A stretch of 64,000 bases of DNA from Bacillus aerolatus (GTDB lineage Bacteria; Bacillota; Bacilli; Bacillales; Domibacillaceae), in the NCBI RefSeq assembly GCF_009183655.1, contig NZ_WEIO01000001.1, forward strand, positions 610,829 to 674,828, read 5' to 3'. A model generated the notes under the pieces. It saw nothing but the letters and a program-made list of their open reading frames with translations. It did no database searches and was not told the DNA's origin. Position 1 is the first letter of the stretch. Each line of letters opens with the position of its first letter. Shown here piece by piece: positions 18,044-27,009 of the stretch. Made by a program: the position numbers and the translations under genes.

Positions 18044-18505
18044 ATGCCTAATGTTTTGATTGATGCAGACGGCTGTCCTGTCGTTGACCTTACCATACAA
18101 GTAGCCATACAGTTTGGACTGAAGGTGATGTTGATTTGTGACACGGCTCACCTTATGCAGCGGGAAGGAGCGGAAACGATCACCGTTTCGAAAGGGGCCG
18201 ACGCGGTGGACTTTGTCTTAGTGAACCGCGTGAAAAAAGGGGACATTGTTGTTACCCAGGATTACGGCTTGGCGGCGATGGTTCTTGCCAAAAACGGCTA
18301 TGCAATTGATCAAAATGGCCGTTATTATACTCCGGAGAATATTGATCAGCTTCTTGGCTTTCGTCACGTTGCTAAAAAGGCAAGGCAGGCAGGCGGTCGG
18401 ATGAAAGGTCCAAAGAAGCGTCAAAGAGAAGATGATGCTCTATTTGAAGAACGGTTTGTCAGGCTGCTTAAGCAGGCAGTGGCGAACGAGAACAAAGTTG
18501 AATAA
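18044..18505 (+). CDS. YaiI/YqxD family (DUF188) protein
   Basis: A 153-residue PIN-like protein beginning MPNVLIDADGCPVVD, with the conserved acidic residues of the family and TQDYGLAAMVLAKNGYAIDQNG, then a basic tail (GGRMKGPKKRQREDD). The function is unknown; the fold is nuclease-like. It is probably transcribed with the preceding oxidoreductase (33-base gap) and ends before a terminator. Confidence 0.88.
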   Translation: MPNVLIDADGCPVVDLTIQVAIQFGLKVMLICDTAHLMQREGAETITVSKGADAVDFVLVNRVKKGDIVVTQDYGLAAMVLAKNGYAIDQNGRYYTPENIDQLLGFRHVAKKARQAGGRMKGPKKRQREDDALFEERFVRLLKQAVANENKVE

Positions 18506-18557
18506 ATGGTATAAAACCCCGGCTGATGCTCGTTTTCATTTGCTGGCTATTGTTTTT

Positions 18558-18588
18558 AGAGGACCCGGATATTTCGGGTTCTTTTTTT
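18558..18588 (+). terminator. Terminator after the DUF188 gene
   Basis: GGACCCGgatatttCGGGTTC stem followed by seven T. Confidence 0.8.
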
Positions 18589-18677
18589 ATGGAAAAAACA
18601 ATTGCCCCCTCCGTTTTTTTCACACTTTTTAGGCTAATGACATATTTTATTTTAGTAAAGGTGGTGAACGGTGAAAG

Positions 18678-19493
18678 ATGAAAAAATCGCCAATTAGTAT
18701 GGATCCTTTTGAAATTGAACAGCAGGACTGGAAAAGGCGGCAGCGGAAAGGACGGTTTAAGAAAGGTCTAACGATTGCTTCTCCAGTTTTTATTCTTCTA
18801 TTATGGGAGTTTTTGTCGCGAACGGGTCTTATTGACGCCCGGTTTTTTCCGCCGCCCACTGAAATCTTGGAAACTTTTATTGCGATGGGGGCCAGCGGAG
18901 AGTTATTCATCCATATCGGGATTTCTTTATACCGGATTTTTGCCGGGTTTCTATTAGGCGTGATTCCGGGTGTCATTATTGGCTTGTTAATGGGTCTTTA
19001 TTCGCCGATTCGTCATTTTATTTCTCCGCTCGTAATGGCGCTGATGCCCATTCCGACGCTTGCTTTGCTGCCGATCATTATCATTTTGTTTGGTATCGGA
19101 GACATGTCCAAAATTGTTACGATTGCCGGAAGTGTCTTTTTCCCGGTCGTGATCAATACGGCAGCGGGGGTACTCAATATTGATTCTATTTACTTGGATG
19201 TGGCAAAAAATTACGGTGCTGAATCAAAAGATTATTTCTTTAAAATTGCTTTGCCCGGTTCTCTCCCTGTCATGCTTGAAGGCATTCAGATGGGGCAGGC
19301 AATTGCTCTTTTGACGATTGTAGCAGCGGAAATGATGGGGGCAACATCGGGTATTGGGTATTTGATCTGGACATCGTATAAAGCCTTTTTGTTAAAAGAA
19401 ATGTTCGTGGGACTTATTCTGATTTCGTTTTTCGGTTATCTTTTTTCGGTTCTTCTGCGGGGGCTGCAGAAAAAGATCCTTCCTTGGAGGTGA
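18678..19493 (+). CDS. ABC transporter permease (SsuC/TauC/ThiX-like)
   Basis: A 271-residue permease with about six transmembrane helices. The substrate-importer EAA-type loop reads VAKNYGAESKDYFFKIALPGSLPVMLEGIQMGQAIAL. The N-terminus FFPPPTEILETFIAMGASGELFIHIGISLYRIFAGFLLG is typical of the sulfonate, nitrate and thiamine-precursor branch. First gene of a three-gene operon, with the ATPase 5 bases downstream. The ligand is not decided: no sulfur or thiamine genes lie nearby. Confidence 0.85.
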   Translation: MKKSPISMDPFEIEQQDWKRRQRKGRFKKGLTIASPVFILLLWEFLSRTGLIDARFFPPPTEILETFIAMGASGELFIHIGISLYRIFAGFLLGVIPGVIIGLLMGLYSPIRHFISPLVMALMPIPTLALLPIIIILFGIGDMSKIVTIAGSVFFPVVINTAAGVLNIDSIYLDVAKNYGAESKDYFFKIALPGSLPVMLEGIQMGQAIALLTIVAAEMMGATSGIGYLIWTSYKAFLLKEMFVGLILISFFGYLFSVLLRGLQKKILPWR

Positions 19494-19497
19494 GCAA

Positions 19498-20277
19498 ATG
19501 AGCGGACAATCAAAAATATCAATCGAAAACTTGACGAAAGTGTTTTACAAGAAAAACAGCCGCGCCATCGCTTTGGATAATATATCGATTAGCATTAACG
19601 ATGGGGAATTCGTTTGCCTCGTCGGTCCGAGCGGATGCGGAAAGACGACGCTGCTCCGCATTCTGGCCGATCTTGAAAAGCCCAGCACTGGCTCTTATGC
19701 GATTGCACCAGGCAAAAAGACCCGGCCGTTGCAGTCAATGGTCTTTCAAGAGCGCGGGGTCATCCCGTGGCTGACTGTTGAGGAAAACGTGGCATTCGGT
19801 TTGAAAATGAGACAGCTTCCAAAAAGTGTCATAAAAGAGAGGACGGCCTACTATTTGAAGAAAACAGGGCTCGATAAATATGCCGCCCTCTATCCGAAAG
19901 AGCTGTCCGGCGGCATGAAGCAGCGAGTGAGCATTGCCCGTGCGTTTGCGAACGATCCGGAAATTTTATTAATGGATGAACCATTTGCAGCGCTTGATGA
20001 ACAAAACAAATTCATTCTCCAGGAAGAATTGCTGGCGATCTGGTCAGAAACGAAAAAAACCGTCCTTTTTATTACACATAGCATTGATGAAGCGCTGCTG
20101 CTTGCAGACCGAATATTGCTGATGAGTGCCCGGCCTGGCAAAATCGTGAATGAAATCGACATCAGCTTGCCGCGGCCGCGAACGATGGAAAAAGTACGGG
20201 CAGACCCGGAAATGGCTATCTACTTTATGGAGATCCGCAAACATCTGCAGGAAGAAGTTCAGCAATCAAGAAACTGA
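19498..20277 (+). CDS. ABC transporter ATP-binding protein (SsuB/TauB-like)
   Basis: A 259-residue ATPase. Walker A GPSGCGKTT (about residues 43-51), Q-loop near MVFQERGVIPW, signature LSGGMKQRVSIARAF, Walker B ILLMDEPFAALDEQ, switch His in LFITHSIDEAL. The signature region and the ERG after the Q-loop are typical of the nitrate/sulfonate/thiamine-precursor branch. GGAGGTGAGCAA precedes the ATG. It energises the flanking permease and binding protein. Confidence 0.9.
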   Translation: MSGQSKISIENLTKVFYKKNSRAIALDNISISINDGEFVCLVGPSGCGKTTLLRILADLEKPSTGSYAIAPGKKTRPLQSMVFQERGVIPWLTVEENVAFGLKMRQLPKSVIKERTAYYLKKTGLDKYAALYPKELSGGMKQRVSIARAFANDPEILLMDEPFAALDEQNKFILQEELLAIWSETKKTVLFITHSIDEALLLADRILLMSARPGKIVNEIDISLPRPRTMEKVRADPEMAIYFMEIRKHLQEEVQQSRN

Positions 20278-20291
20278 AGGAGGGGTTTTCT

Positions 20292-21386
20292 GTGAAAAAA
20301 CGATTTATCAGTGGTTGGTTTATTGCGTTATTTACTTTTGTTTTCATTGTGAGCGGCTGCACGCAATCCGGCACAAACAAACAGCCGGGTGAAGACACCA
20401 ATGAAAAAAATCCGTCCGGTGATTTAGCGCCGCTCAAGAAAAAAACGACGGTCGTTATCGCAGAAGACGGTGCGGCTTCAGGTGCAGGCTTTTACATTGC
20501 AAAAGAAAAAGGGTACTTTGCCGACTATAATATTGAAGTGGAATTCGCGCAATTTGCTAACAGCGATGATATGCTGCCAGCCCTCGCTGCTGGGGAAGTC
20601 GATATTGCCGGCGGCGTGTCCACTGCCTCTTTTTTCAATGCAATCGCCCAGGGAATCGACGTTAAAATTATTGCGGATAAAGGGCACAATGTTAAAGGGA
20701 AATCTTATTTTTCATTTGTGATCGGTAAAGATAAGCAGGATGAGATTAAAGATTACGCCGATTTTAAAGGAAAGCGTATTGCGGTTTCAACCAAAAATGG
20801 AGTAGATGATTATATATTTGAGCAAATGATTAAACATGGCGGTCTCACAAAAGAAGATGTCGAGTTTGTGTTGATGCCTGACTTTGGCAGTATGTTAGCC
20901 GCCATTGAGAACGGTTCTATCGATGCTGCTCTTCAAATTGAACCACTGATCACTCAAGGGATGGCGCAAGGTCTTCACATGCGCTTCGGTGATACGACGG
21001 ACTACGCACCAGAAGCGCAGATCGCGATGGTTCTTGGGTCGCCGAAATTCATTAACGAAGAAGAAGAGGTTTCCTTACGATTTATGGCAGCCTACTTAAA
21101 AGGCGTCCGCGACTATAATGATGCTTTTATGAAAGGCAAAGGCAAAGCCGAAATTATCGACATCATGACGAAGTATACGGCTTTGAAAGATGCGAAAGTG
21201 TGGGAGAAGGTATCTGTAACAGGGTTGGACCCGAACGGTGAAATGTACGTTGAAGATATCAAAAAGCAATACGAGATGTACAAAGCAAACGGAGCCATAC
21301 GCGGAGAGTTTGATTTTGATGAAGCGGTCGATACGTCCCTGGCAGAAAAAGCGGTTAAGATCATTGGTGAATATGACGAGAAATAG
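20292..21386 (+). CDS. ABC transporter substrate-binding lipoprotein (SsuA/THI5-like)
   Basis: A 364-residue lipoprotein with GTG start behind GGAGGGG. The signal peptide ends in lipobox VSGC near residue 22. The mature part matches the NMT1/THI5/SsuA fold: AEDGAASGAGFYIAKEKGYFADYNIEVEFAQF, ALAAGEVDIAGGVSTASFFNAIAQGIDVKIIADKG, DFKGKRIAVSTKNGVDDYIFEQM, and ALQIEPLITQGMAQGL. It would bind an aliphatic sulfonate, a pyrimidine or a related organic anion outside the cell. Last gene of the operon, followed by a terminator. Confidence 0.85.
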   Translation: MKKRFISGWFIALFTFVFIVSGCTQSGTNKQPGEDTNEKNPSGDLAPLKKKTTVVIAEDGAASGAGFYIAKEKGYFADYNIEVEFAQFANSDDMLPALAAGEVDIAGGVSTASFFNAIAQGIDVKIIADKGHNVKGKSYFSFVIGKDKQDEIKDYADFKGKRIAVSTKNGVDDYIFEQMIKHGGLTKEDVEFVLMPDFGSMLAAIENGSIDAALQIEPLITQGMAQGLHMRFGDTTDYAPEAQIAMVLGSPKFINEEEEVSLRFMAAYLKGVRDYNDAFMKGKGKAEIIDIMTKYTALKDAKVWEKVSVTGLDPNGEMYVEDIKKQYEMYKANGAIRGEFDFDEAVDTSLAEKAVKIIGEYDEK

Positions 21387-21426
21387 TTCATGTAAATAAC
21401 TCTCACTGCCAGTCTATTAGTGAAAA

Positions 21427-21462
21427 CAAAGGAAGCTGATTAACTTCAGCTTCCTTTGCTCT
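21427..21462 (+). terminator. Terminator of the SsuCBA-like operon
   Basis: Perfect 13-bp stem CAAAGGAAGCTGA / TCAGCTTCCTTTG with loop TTAACT, then a mixed T-rich tail. The remaining 21463-21761 region holds nothing I can name apart from the next gene's ribosome site. Confidence 0.75.
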
Positions 21463-21761
21463 TTTATTAGCAAGAGACCGATATGTTCAACTTCGTTATT
21501 AAATTTCGGTGAATTATTCTTTTGTAAAACCGTATTGTTTAGGCAGACGAGGGCTGGCAGTATAACAGAACCTCAAAGCAGTCCAAGTTGCAGTCTATTT
21601 CTCTGTTAGCTATTCTTAAGAGGGATAGTTGCGGCGGCTTCCAGTAAAATCAGTCAGCTTCCAGGAACTGCGGGTTGAACAACATGTTAAAAATCAATTT
21701 TCACTTGAAGCAGCAGCCGTTTGTGTATATGACCTTTTATTATTTGACAGGGGGTATTAGC

Positions 21762-22700
21762 ATGCTAGAACAGTTGGGTATCAAATTAATTAGAGTGGAT
21801 CTTCCTTTTCGGCTCAATCATGTGAATTGTTTTCTCGCTGAGGGCGAGCATGGCTGGACAATCATAGATACAGGGTTAAATAACGAAAGTACAAGGGGTG
21901 TATGGAACGAATACATAGAAGACAAAGAAATCACGGATCTGCTGGTCACGCATTATCATCCGGATCATTTCGGATATGCAGGTGGACTTCAAAAGCTGAC
22001 CGGTGCCCGTGTGTCCATGAGCCGAATAGACGCGGAAGCGGGAATGAAAGCTTGGACAAATAAATTTATTGAACATATCCGCAGCCACTATGAAACGGCA
22101 GGAATCCCGGCAGAAATAGCAGACCAAATGACTAGGAATACAGCTGAATTCAAGCCGCTTGTCACTCCCTCCCCGGAAATTGATCACTATTTCGGAGAAG
22201 GTGAAAAAATTTCGATTGGCCGATACGAATACGAAGTGATTTTTACGCCGGGCCACTCAGATGGAATGGTCTGTTTTTATAATGAAGAAAAAAGTGTCCT
22301 ATTTTCGGCCGATCACATTCTTCCGAAGATCACCCCGAATATTTCCTACTGGTTCCACGGCAACGAGAACCCGTTGAAATCTTATCTTTTTTCTTTGAAA
22401 AACATGAAACGACTGGATGCAGATTTGGTGATCCCTTCACATGGAAAACCGTTTCATGGGGCGAACAAACGAATTGATGAGCTGTTGCAGCATCACGAAG
22501 ACCGGTTAACTGAGACAATTGAAGCAATCAAAGAAGGATCCACTGTTTACGAAGTGTGCGGGCGTCTATTCCGACCGGGGTTGACGGTACACGAACTGCG
22601 CTTTGCAGTTGGGGAGACATTGGCTCATCTCGAATATTTGCGCTATGCGGGCGAGTGCCGGAGGGAAACAAGGAACGGGCAGTGGTTTTACATTAAATGA
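21762..22700 (+). CDS. MBL-fold metallo-hydrolase with C-terminal winged helix
   Basis: About 312 residues from the ATG at 21762 (ACAGGGGG ahead of it; upstream in-frame codons to 21675 lack a site). Metal-binding motif THYHPDHFG near residue 60, further His in TPGHSDGMVCF, Asp in LFSADHILP and His in PSHGKPF complete a two-metal site. The tail LTVHELRFAVGETLAHLEYLRYAGECRRE forms a winged-helix-like domain as in LACTB2-type enzymes. It may be a hydrolase of thioesters or lactones; the substrate is unknown. Confidence 0.85.
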   Translation: MLEQLGIKLIRVDLPFRLNHVNCFLAEGEHGWTIIDTGLNNESTRGVWNEYIEDKEITDLLVTHYHPDHFGYAGGLQKLTGARVSMSRIDAEAGMKAWTNKFIEHIRSHYETAGIPAEIADQMTRNTAEFKPLVTPSPEIDHYFGEGEKISIGRYEYEVIFTPGHSDGMVCFYNEEKSVLFSADHILPKITPNISYWFHGNENPLKSYLFSLKNMKRLDADLVIPSHGKPFHGANKRIDELLQHHEDRLTETIEAIKEGSTVYEVCGRLFRPGLTVHELRFAVGETLAHLEYLRYAGECRRETRNGQWFYIK

Positions 22701-22842
22701 AGAAAAAATGCTGTCTTGTTTACTGTTAAAGTGGAAAACTTCTTCTAATTCTAGCCGAATTAATAATTATTACTGTATTCATTATATGCAAAATTCAAAT
22801 TATAAAAGAATAAACAAGAAAAATCCATGATTATAGAGGGGT

Positions 22843-23103
22843 ATGTGCTCGATTAGAGAACATATCAAGACAGAAGTTTTTAAATGGAACGGAGACGAGT
22901 GGGAACATGTGTATCCGACTCGTCCACAAACAGAGGAATATGGATATTCTCCGCTGCCGCCAGGCGAACAGTTGAAAAAGGAAATCAATATTTCTGACTT
23001 GAAGCCGGGGGTGTATCGGCTAGAGAATGGAGTCATAGCCGAACAGACAGACATAAGGGAAGGGCAGCAGTTGGCAGTCACTTTTGAAGTGGGTGAGAAA
23101 TAA
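22843..23103 (+). CDS. Small protein, 86 residues, unknown function
   Basis: ATG behind AGAGGGG (short spacing). It is acidic and mixed in composition, with Trp and Tyr-rich start (VFKWNGDEWEHVYPTRPQTEEYGYSPLPPG) and a beta-rich second half (ISDLKPGVYRLENGVIAEQTDIREGQQLAVTFEVGEK), which suggests a small beta-barrel. The stop overlaps an 18-codon frame (TAATG at 23102-23106, stop at 23159) that might be translationally coupled. No family recognised. Confidence 0.5.
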   Translation: MCSIREHIKTEVFKWNGDEWEHVYPTRPQTEEYGYSPLPPGEQLKKEINISDLKPGVYRLENGVIAEQTDIREGQQLAVTFEVGEK

Positions 23104-23171
23104 TGCGTGTAGACGTCGAGCGAATGAATGATTATATAAAAAGAATGATTGATCAATAGTTTTTCACTTGC

Positions 23172-23226
23172 AAAAAGCGGGCTGTTCTAAGTTAGTCATT
23201 CACTGACTTTAGAACAGCTTTTTATC
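23172..23226. terminator. Bidirectional terminator between the small-protein gene and the LysR gene
   Basis: GCTGTTCTAA (23181-23190) against TTAGAACAGC (23209-23218) with an inner imperfect stem, flanked by A and T runs. Confidence 0.75.
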
Positions 23227-23263
23227 TTCAGCGTTCATTCTTTGACTGATATCCTTTGAAAGG

Positions 23264-24136
23264 CTAATTTATTTTCTCCAAGTCAAGACTTTCAACGAAT
23301 TCTACAAATGCCCGAACGATATTAAGCTGCAGTGATTCGTCGTGGAAAAACATCCACGTTTTGCGGGTGATCGGCTGGCCATCCTTTGTTTTAATCGCTA
23401 CTTTATAAATATCTTCCAGGTCACTTAAAATCATGCCTGGCAAAATGGCATAGCCAAGCCCGTTTGCCACCATATTCTTGCTCGTGCCGGCCTTGTCGAC
23501 ATCGATGCTGACGAGCGGCGGTTTTGAATAGTTTTCCGCCCACCAGTTATCAATAACTGTTTGCAGCATTTGATCTGTATGATAATCAATCCTTGGCAGC
23601 TCAGGCAAGTCTTCGATCGCAATTTTTTCTTTCGAAGCAATGCAAATTGGCTCTTCAAATAACAGCTTTTTCCCTTCTTTCCAACTGTAGTCCCCTTTAA
23701 TAAATGCCACATGAACATCCTGGCTATGCACGAAATGAACAATCTCATTGCTCCAGCCTGTGACTACTTTAAATTCAATATCAGGGTATTCGTCTTTAAA
23801 CAGTTTTAATAGGCCGGGCAGCTTATAATCGGTGAAAAATGTCGAAACACCGAGCCGCAATGTACCGGTGATTTTATCTTCCATATTGAGCACGTTTTCT
23901 TTTATGCGTTGCAGCGATAACAGCATGTCGTCTGCGCATTTTGCTAAATATTCTCCCTGCGGCGTAAATTGAACGCCGCGTCTCCCGCGATTCACGATTC
24001 GCACACCGAATTCTTTTTCCATTTGCTGCAGGCGGTTCGTTAATGCCGGCTGTGAAATGTATAGCTTTTTAGCCGCATTCGTTATATTTTTCTCGTGATA
24101 AAGCGTCTGTAAAACGAGCCAGTCCCGTTCATCCAT
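23264..24136 (-). CDS. LysR-family transcriptional regulator
   Basis: 290 residues from the ATG at 24134-24136, chosen because AAGGAG lies 10 bases ahead; an ATG three codons earlier is too close to it. The winged HTH is at residues 3-62 (DERDWLVLQTLYHEKNITNAAKKLYISQPALTNRLQQMEKEFG), followed by the periplasmic-binding-protein-like effector domain. It is divergent from the AbrB-family membrane protein at 24262, which it probably controls through the palindrome at 24157-24173. Confidence 0.9.
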   Translation of the reverse strand: MDERDWLVLQTLYHEKNITNAAKKLYISQPALTNRLQQMEKEFGVRIVNRGRRGVQFTPQGEYLAKCADDMLLSLQRIKENVLNMEDKITGTLRLGVSTFFTDYKLPGLLKLFKDEYPDIEFKVVTGWSNEIVHFVHSQDVHVAFIKGDYSWKEGKKLLFEEPICIASKEKIAIEDLPELPRIDYHTDQMLQTVIDNWWAENYSKPPLVSIDVDKAGTSKNMVANGLGYAILPGMILSDLEDIYKVAIKTKDGQPITRKTWMFFHDESLQLNIVRAFVEFVESLDLEKIN

Positions 24137-24156
24137 ATCGTTCATTCTCCTTCAGG

Positions 24157-24173
24157 CATAACAGTTTGTTATG
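24157..24173. promoter_or_regulatory. Probable LysR-type operator
   Basis: Perfect palindrome CATAACA-GTT-TGTTATG in the divergent intergenic region, containing a T-N11-A motif, about 20 bases upstream of the regulator start. This is the expected place and form for a LysR autoregulatory site. Confidence 0.55.
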
Positions 24174-24261
24174 ATTAACTATAAAAAATAGATATTTTAT
24201 TTATTTCTCTAATTATATTATAGTTATTCATACAGGGTAGAGAGAGAAGGAATGGTAATAG

Positions 24262-25362
24262 ATGAAAGAAAATAAATGGTTGTTTCTTATACTGAGTAGT
24301 GCCGGTGGGTTTTTTCTTTCGCTGTCGGGTCTGTCAATTGGCTGGATTCTCGGCACATTGTTGACAGCAGCGCTTATTTCTTTCGCGTTTCCTCATTTTT
24401 CAGGAAAAAAAAGCATACCGAAATCTTGGCTTTATGCCGGGCAGTTTATTTTAGGAATTGAACTCGGCCAGAAAATAAATTTATCTGTCTTAGCTATTTT
24501 TCAATCACACTGGATGGTCATTATTGTAATGTTGCTGCTATCAATTGTGCTTTCTCTGCTTTCTGGTTTCGTCCTTTGGAAATTCAGCCGTTCGGATATG
24601 CTGACTAGCTTTTTCGGTACAGCCCCCGGCGGAATATCAGCGATGCCTGCAGTGGCAGAAGAAGTCGGAGCTAATACAGCGGTCGTGAGTATCATTCAAA
24701 CAATGCGTGTGTTTTTAGTCATCTTAATTATTCCTGTCATTGTGTCCATGTGGGCAGTGAATCCGGGTGACCCAATGGCTGTTCAAAGCACCGCACCGGC
24801 ATTTGAAATAGGCACGGCTGCCTGGACCATCGTTCTTGCACTAGTTGGGTGGGGCGGATATTACGTTGGAAAACAGTTGAAATTTCCGGCGCCGTGGCTG
24901 CTCGGGAGTATGACTGCCATCGCAATCGTCCAGTCGTTCAGTTCATCTTTCGCCGGACACGATATGGCTGCGTACTGGCCTCATCACTTCATCGTTTTGT
25001 CGCAAATTTTGATTGCTGTATCGATCGGATCCCGTTTTCATAAAAAAATGTTTGTTGGATTAAAACAAACGTTAATTGTTGCCTTCATCAGCACGCTCGG
25101 GTTAATCGCTGCGATGTTTGCCAGTGCTTATTTAGTTTCAAAAGTAACAGGATTAGCATTTATTACAACAGCACTCGCCTTTGCGCCCGGCGGAATTGCT
25201 GAAATGGCGACGACATCAGTTGTTTTAGGTGCTGATTCCACTTTTGTTGTCGCCGTTCAAGTGCTCCGAATTTTAGCCGTCTGTCTTATATTGCCGCCAT
25301 TTTTTCGGTTGCTGCATGAATGGGAATCGCGAAAAAAAGTCCATTCTCACGCGTCTGCTTAA
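24262..25362 (+). CDS. AbrB-family integral membrane protein (PF05145 type)
   Basis: A 366-residue protein with about ten transmembrane helices in two repeats. Each carries the family motif: FFGTAPGGISAMPAVAEEVGANTAVVSIIQTMRVFLV near residue 120 and LAFAPGGIAEMATTSVVLGADSTFVVAVQVLRILAV near 310. The family was once labelled ammonia monooxygenase or AbrB regulator; it is a putative transporter of unknown substrate. Divergent LysR regulator next door. It ends before a terminator. Confidence 0.88.
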   Translation: MKENKWLFLILSSAGGFFLSLSGLSIGWILGTLLTAALISFAFPHFSGKKSIPKSWLYAGQFILGIELGQKINLSVLAIFQSHWMVIIVMLLLSIVLSLLSGFVLWKFSRSDMLTSFFGTAPGGISAMPAVAEEVGANTAVVSIIQTMRVFLVILIIPVIVSMWAVNPGDPMAVQSTAPAFEIGTAAWTIVLALVGWGGYYVGKQLKFPAPWLLGSMTAIAIVQSFSSSFAGHDMAAYWPHHFIVLSQILIAVSIGSRFHKKMFVGLKQTLIVAFISTLGLIAAMFASAYLVSKVTGLAFITTALAFAPGGIAEMATTSVVLGADSTFVVAVQVLRILAVCLILPPFFRLLHEWESRKKVHSHASA

Positions 25363-25363
25363 C

Positions 25364-25393
25364 AAAAAGCCAGGGAGATCTCCGGCTTTTTTC
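25364..25393 (+). terminator. Terminator after the AbrB-family gene
   Basis: AAAAAGCCaGGGAGATCTCcGGCTTTTTT, a self-complementary stem with a T run. Confidence 0.8.
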
Positions 25394-25440
25394 TTTTGTT
25401 TTTAATTTAAGATAGATTTAATCCATGTGCTAGTTTTGAT

Positions 25441-26082
25441 GTGATACCTTTCATTTATTTAGTTACAGATTTGTCCGAACGGGAAAGCCCATTACAGTTC
25501 GTCATTTGCGGCTATCCACCGTCCAAAAATAGAACATTAGGCAAAGGAAACGTAGGATTAGATATCGGTACAGCAAGCTTGGCTGTTTCCTCTTTGGCAA
25601 AGGTATCCTTAATGAATCTAGCCGAACAGGTCAAAGAGATGTCTAATGAAATCCGGCTGATTCAACGAAAAATGGATCGTTCCAAACGAGCAATGAACCC
25701 TAACAACTATCAAACAGACGGTACAATAAAAAAGGGCAGGAAAACTTGGAACGATCCCAATCGTTATCAACTGCTTCGTTCAAGGTTAAAAGAACTGCAT
25801 CGTAAACAAGCTGCAGTGGGAAAGCTGTCACACAGAACGTTAGCCAACCTTTTATTGACTTTAGGAGCCACGTTATATACGGAAACAATGAATTTCAAAG
25901 CCCTTCAAAAACGCAAAAAAGAAACGGAAATTTCCGAAAAGACGGGAAAGTTTAAACGAAAAAAACGATTCGGGAAAACATTGGGCCACCGAGCTCCCGC
26001 CATGTTTATCACGATTCTAGAAGAAAAAGTAAAGAGGCATGGCGGTTCGTTTATTCGAGTGAACACAATGGAAATGAAGTAA
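25441..26082 (+). pseudogene. Decayed tnpB-like transposase gene fragment
   Basis: A 213-residue open frame that matches the middle of an IS200/IS605-type TnpB-related protein: GLDIGTASLAVSS (RuvC-I like), LNLAEQVKEMSNEIRLIQRKMDRSKRAMNPNNY, ELHRKQAAVGKLSHRTLANLLLTLG, and a basic loop FKRKKRFGKTLGHRAPAMF. The N-terminal domain and the C-terminal zinc finger and last catalytic Asp are absent, and the frame stops at 26082 inside the conserved region. About 90 bases of degenerate sequence follow. A dead mobile-element remnant. Confidence 0.7.
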
Positions 26083-26176
26083 TAAAAGGACAAGTTGTGA
26101 TTCTTGTTTTGTCCAATCACGTTTGATAGGTGATGTAAACGGAGAAGGTCAAGCATTGGCAAAAAGCAATGAATAA

Positions 26177-26404
26177 TTGGGGATTTATATTGAGGCGAAT
26201 GAAGAAGGAGAAATTATTGAGGTTAGTGCGGATTTCTGTCGACATTTCGATGTGAGAGAAACAGAATTGGCTGGCCGCTCTATCTTCCAAATTATCGAGA
26301 GCCATTCAGTGAAACATTCTTTAGCTGGCACCTTCCGAAAACCTGTATTTTTTGGCGTGATTTTTGGATACGCGTGCTTAATAAGAGCAACAAGAACCGA
26401 ATAA
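26177..26404 (+). pseudogene. PAS-domain fragment
   Basis: A 75-residue frame from a TTG at 26177. The first ~45 residues (IYIEANEEGEIIEVSADFCRHFDVRETELAGRSIFQIIESH) look like the N-terminal half of a PAS domain, the rest is unrelated. No ribosome site of note. It adjoins the tnpB remnant, so it is probably the broken 5' part of a sensor gene. Confidence 0.4.
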
Positions 26405-26491
26405 CAACTAAAAAAGGGGAGAATTGTTTCTCCCTTCTCTATCTTACATCTTCTTTTCTTTCATGTTGTAATAAATGGGACGATAGCTTGA

Positions 26492-26905
26492 TTAAGAGAA
26501 ATCGTTTTGAGAAATTTGAGAAAGGGCATTGCCGGCATTAACATTAGATTGCTCTCTCACTGCTAAATCTCCGAGTGACAACATTCCAACAATTTGTCCG
26601 TTTTCTACTACAGGCAACCTTCGAATTTGATGACTGGCCATAATACTTGATGCTTCTTCTAATGAAGCATCTGGTGATATGGTTACAATATTATTAGACA
26701 TCACATCATTTAATTGTGTCGTTCCTTGACCTAACCCTCTAACAGCCAAGTCACGATCGGTAACCATCCCAACAACCTGTCCATTTTCTACTACAGGTAT
26801 TGCTCCTACATTTAATGTGTTCATTTTACTGGCAACCTGTTGAAGGGAGTCAGAGGTGGAGCAAGCTTCTACATTTTTCGACATAACTTCACGTACTAAC
26901 ATCAT
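26492..26905 (-). CDS. CBS-domain pair protein (YhcV-like)
   Basis: A 137-residue protein made of two CBS motifs (VREVMSKNVEACSTSDSLQQVASKMNTLNVGAIPVV ... VGMVTDRDLAVRGL and LNDVMSNNIVTISPDASLEEASSIMASHQIRRLPVV ... VGMLSLGDLAV). Such Bateman modules bind adenine nucleotides and sense energy state. AGGAGG lies ahead of the ATG. Length and layout match the small stress-related CBS proteins of Bacillus. Single gene. Confidence 0.88.
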   Translation of the reverse strand: MMLVREVMSKNVEACSTSDSLQQVASKMNTLNVGAIPVVENGQVVGMVTDRDLAVRGLGQGTTQLNDVMSNNIVTISPDASLEEASSIMASHQIRRLPVVENGQIVGMLSLGDLAVREQSNVNAGNALSQISQNDFS

Positions 26906-27009
26906 CGTACCTCCTCTTATTCCTCTTATTTAATTTCACCTTGTTAGTTTACGAAATAAACAAGAAAATATTCAAGAAAGCGGCGCTTTTTAACATATTC
27001 ACTTTTTAA

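Noticed and set aside
18678..21386. Calling the ABC importer a sulfonate or thiamine-precursor system
   Set aside because: The family covers several ligands and no sulfur, nitrate or thiamine genes or riboswitch are nearby.
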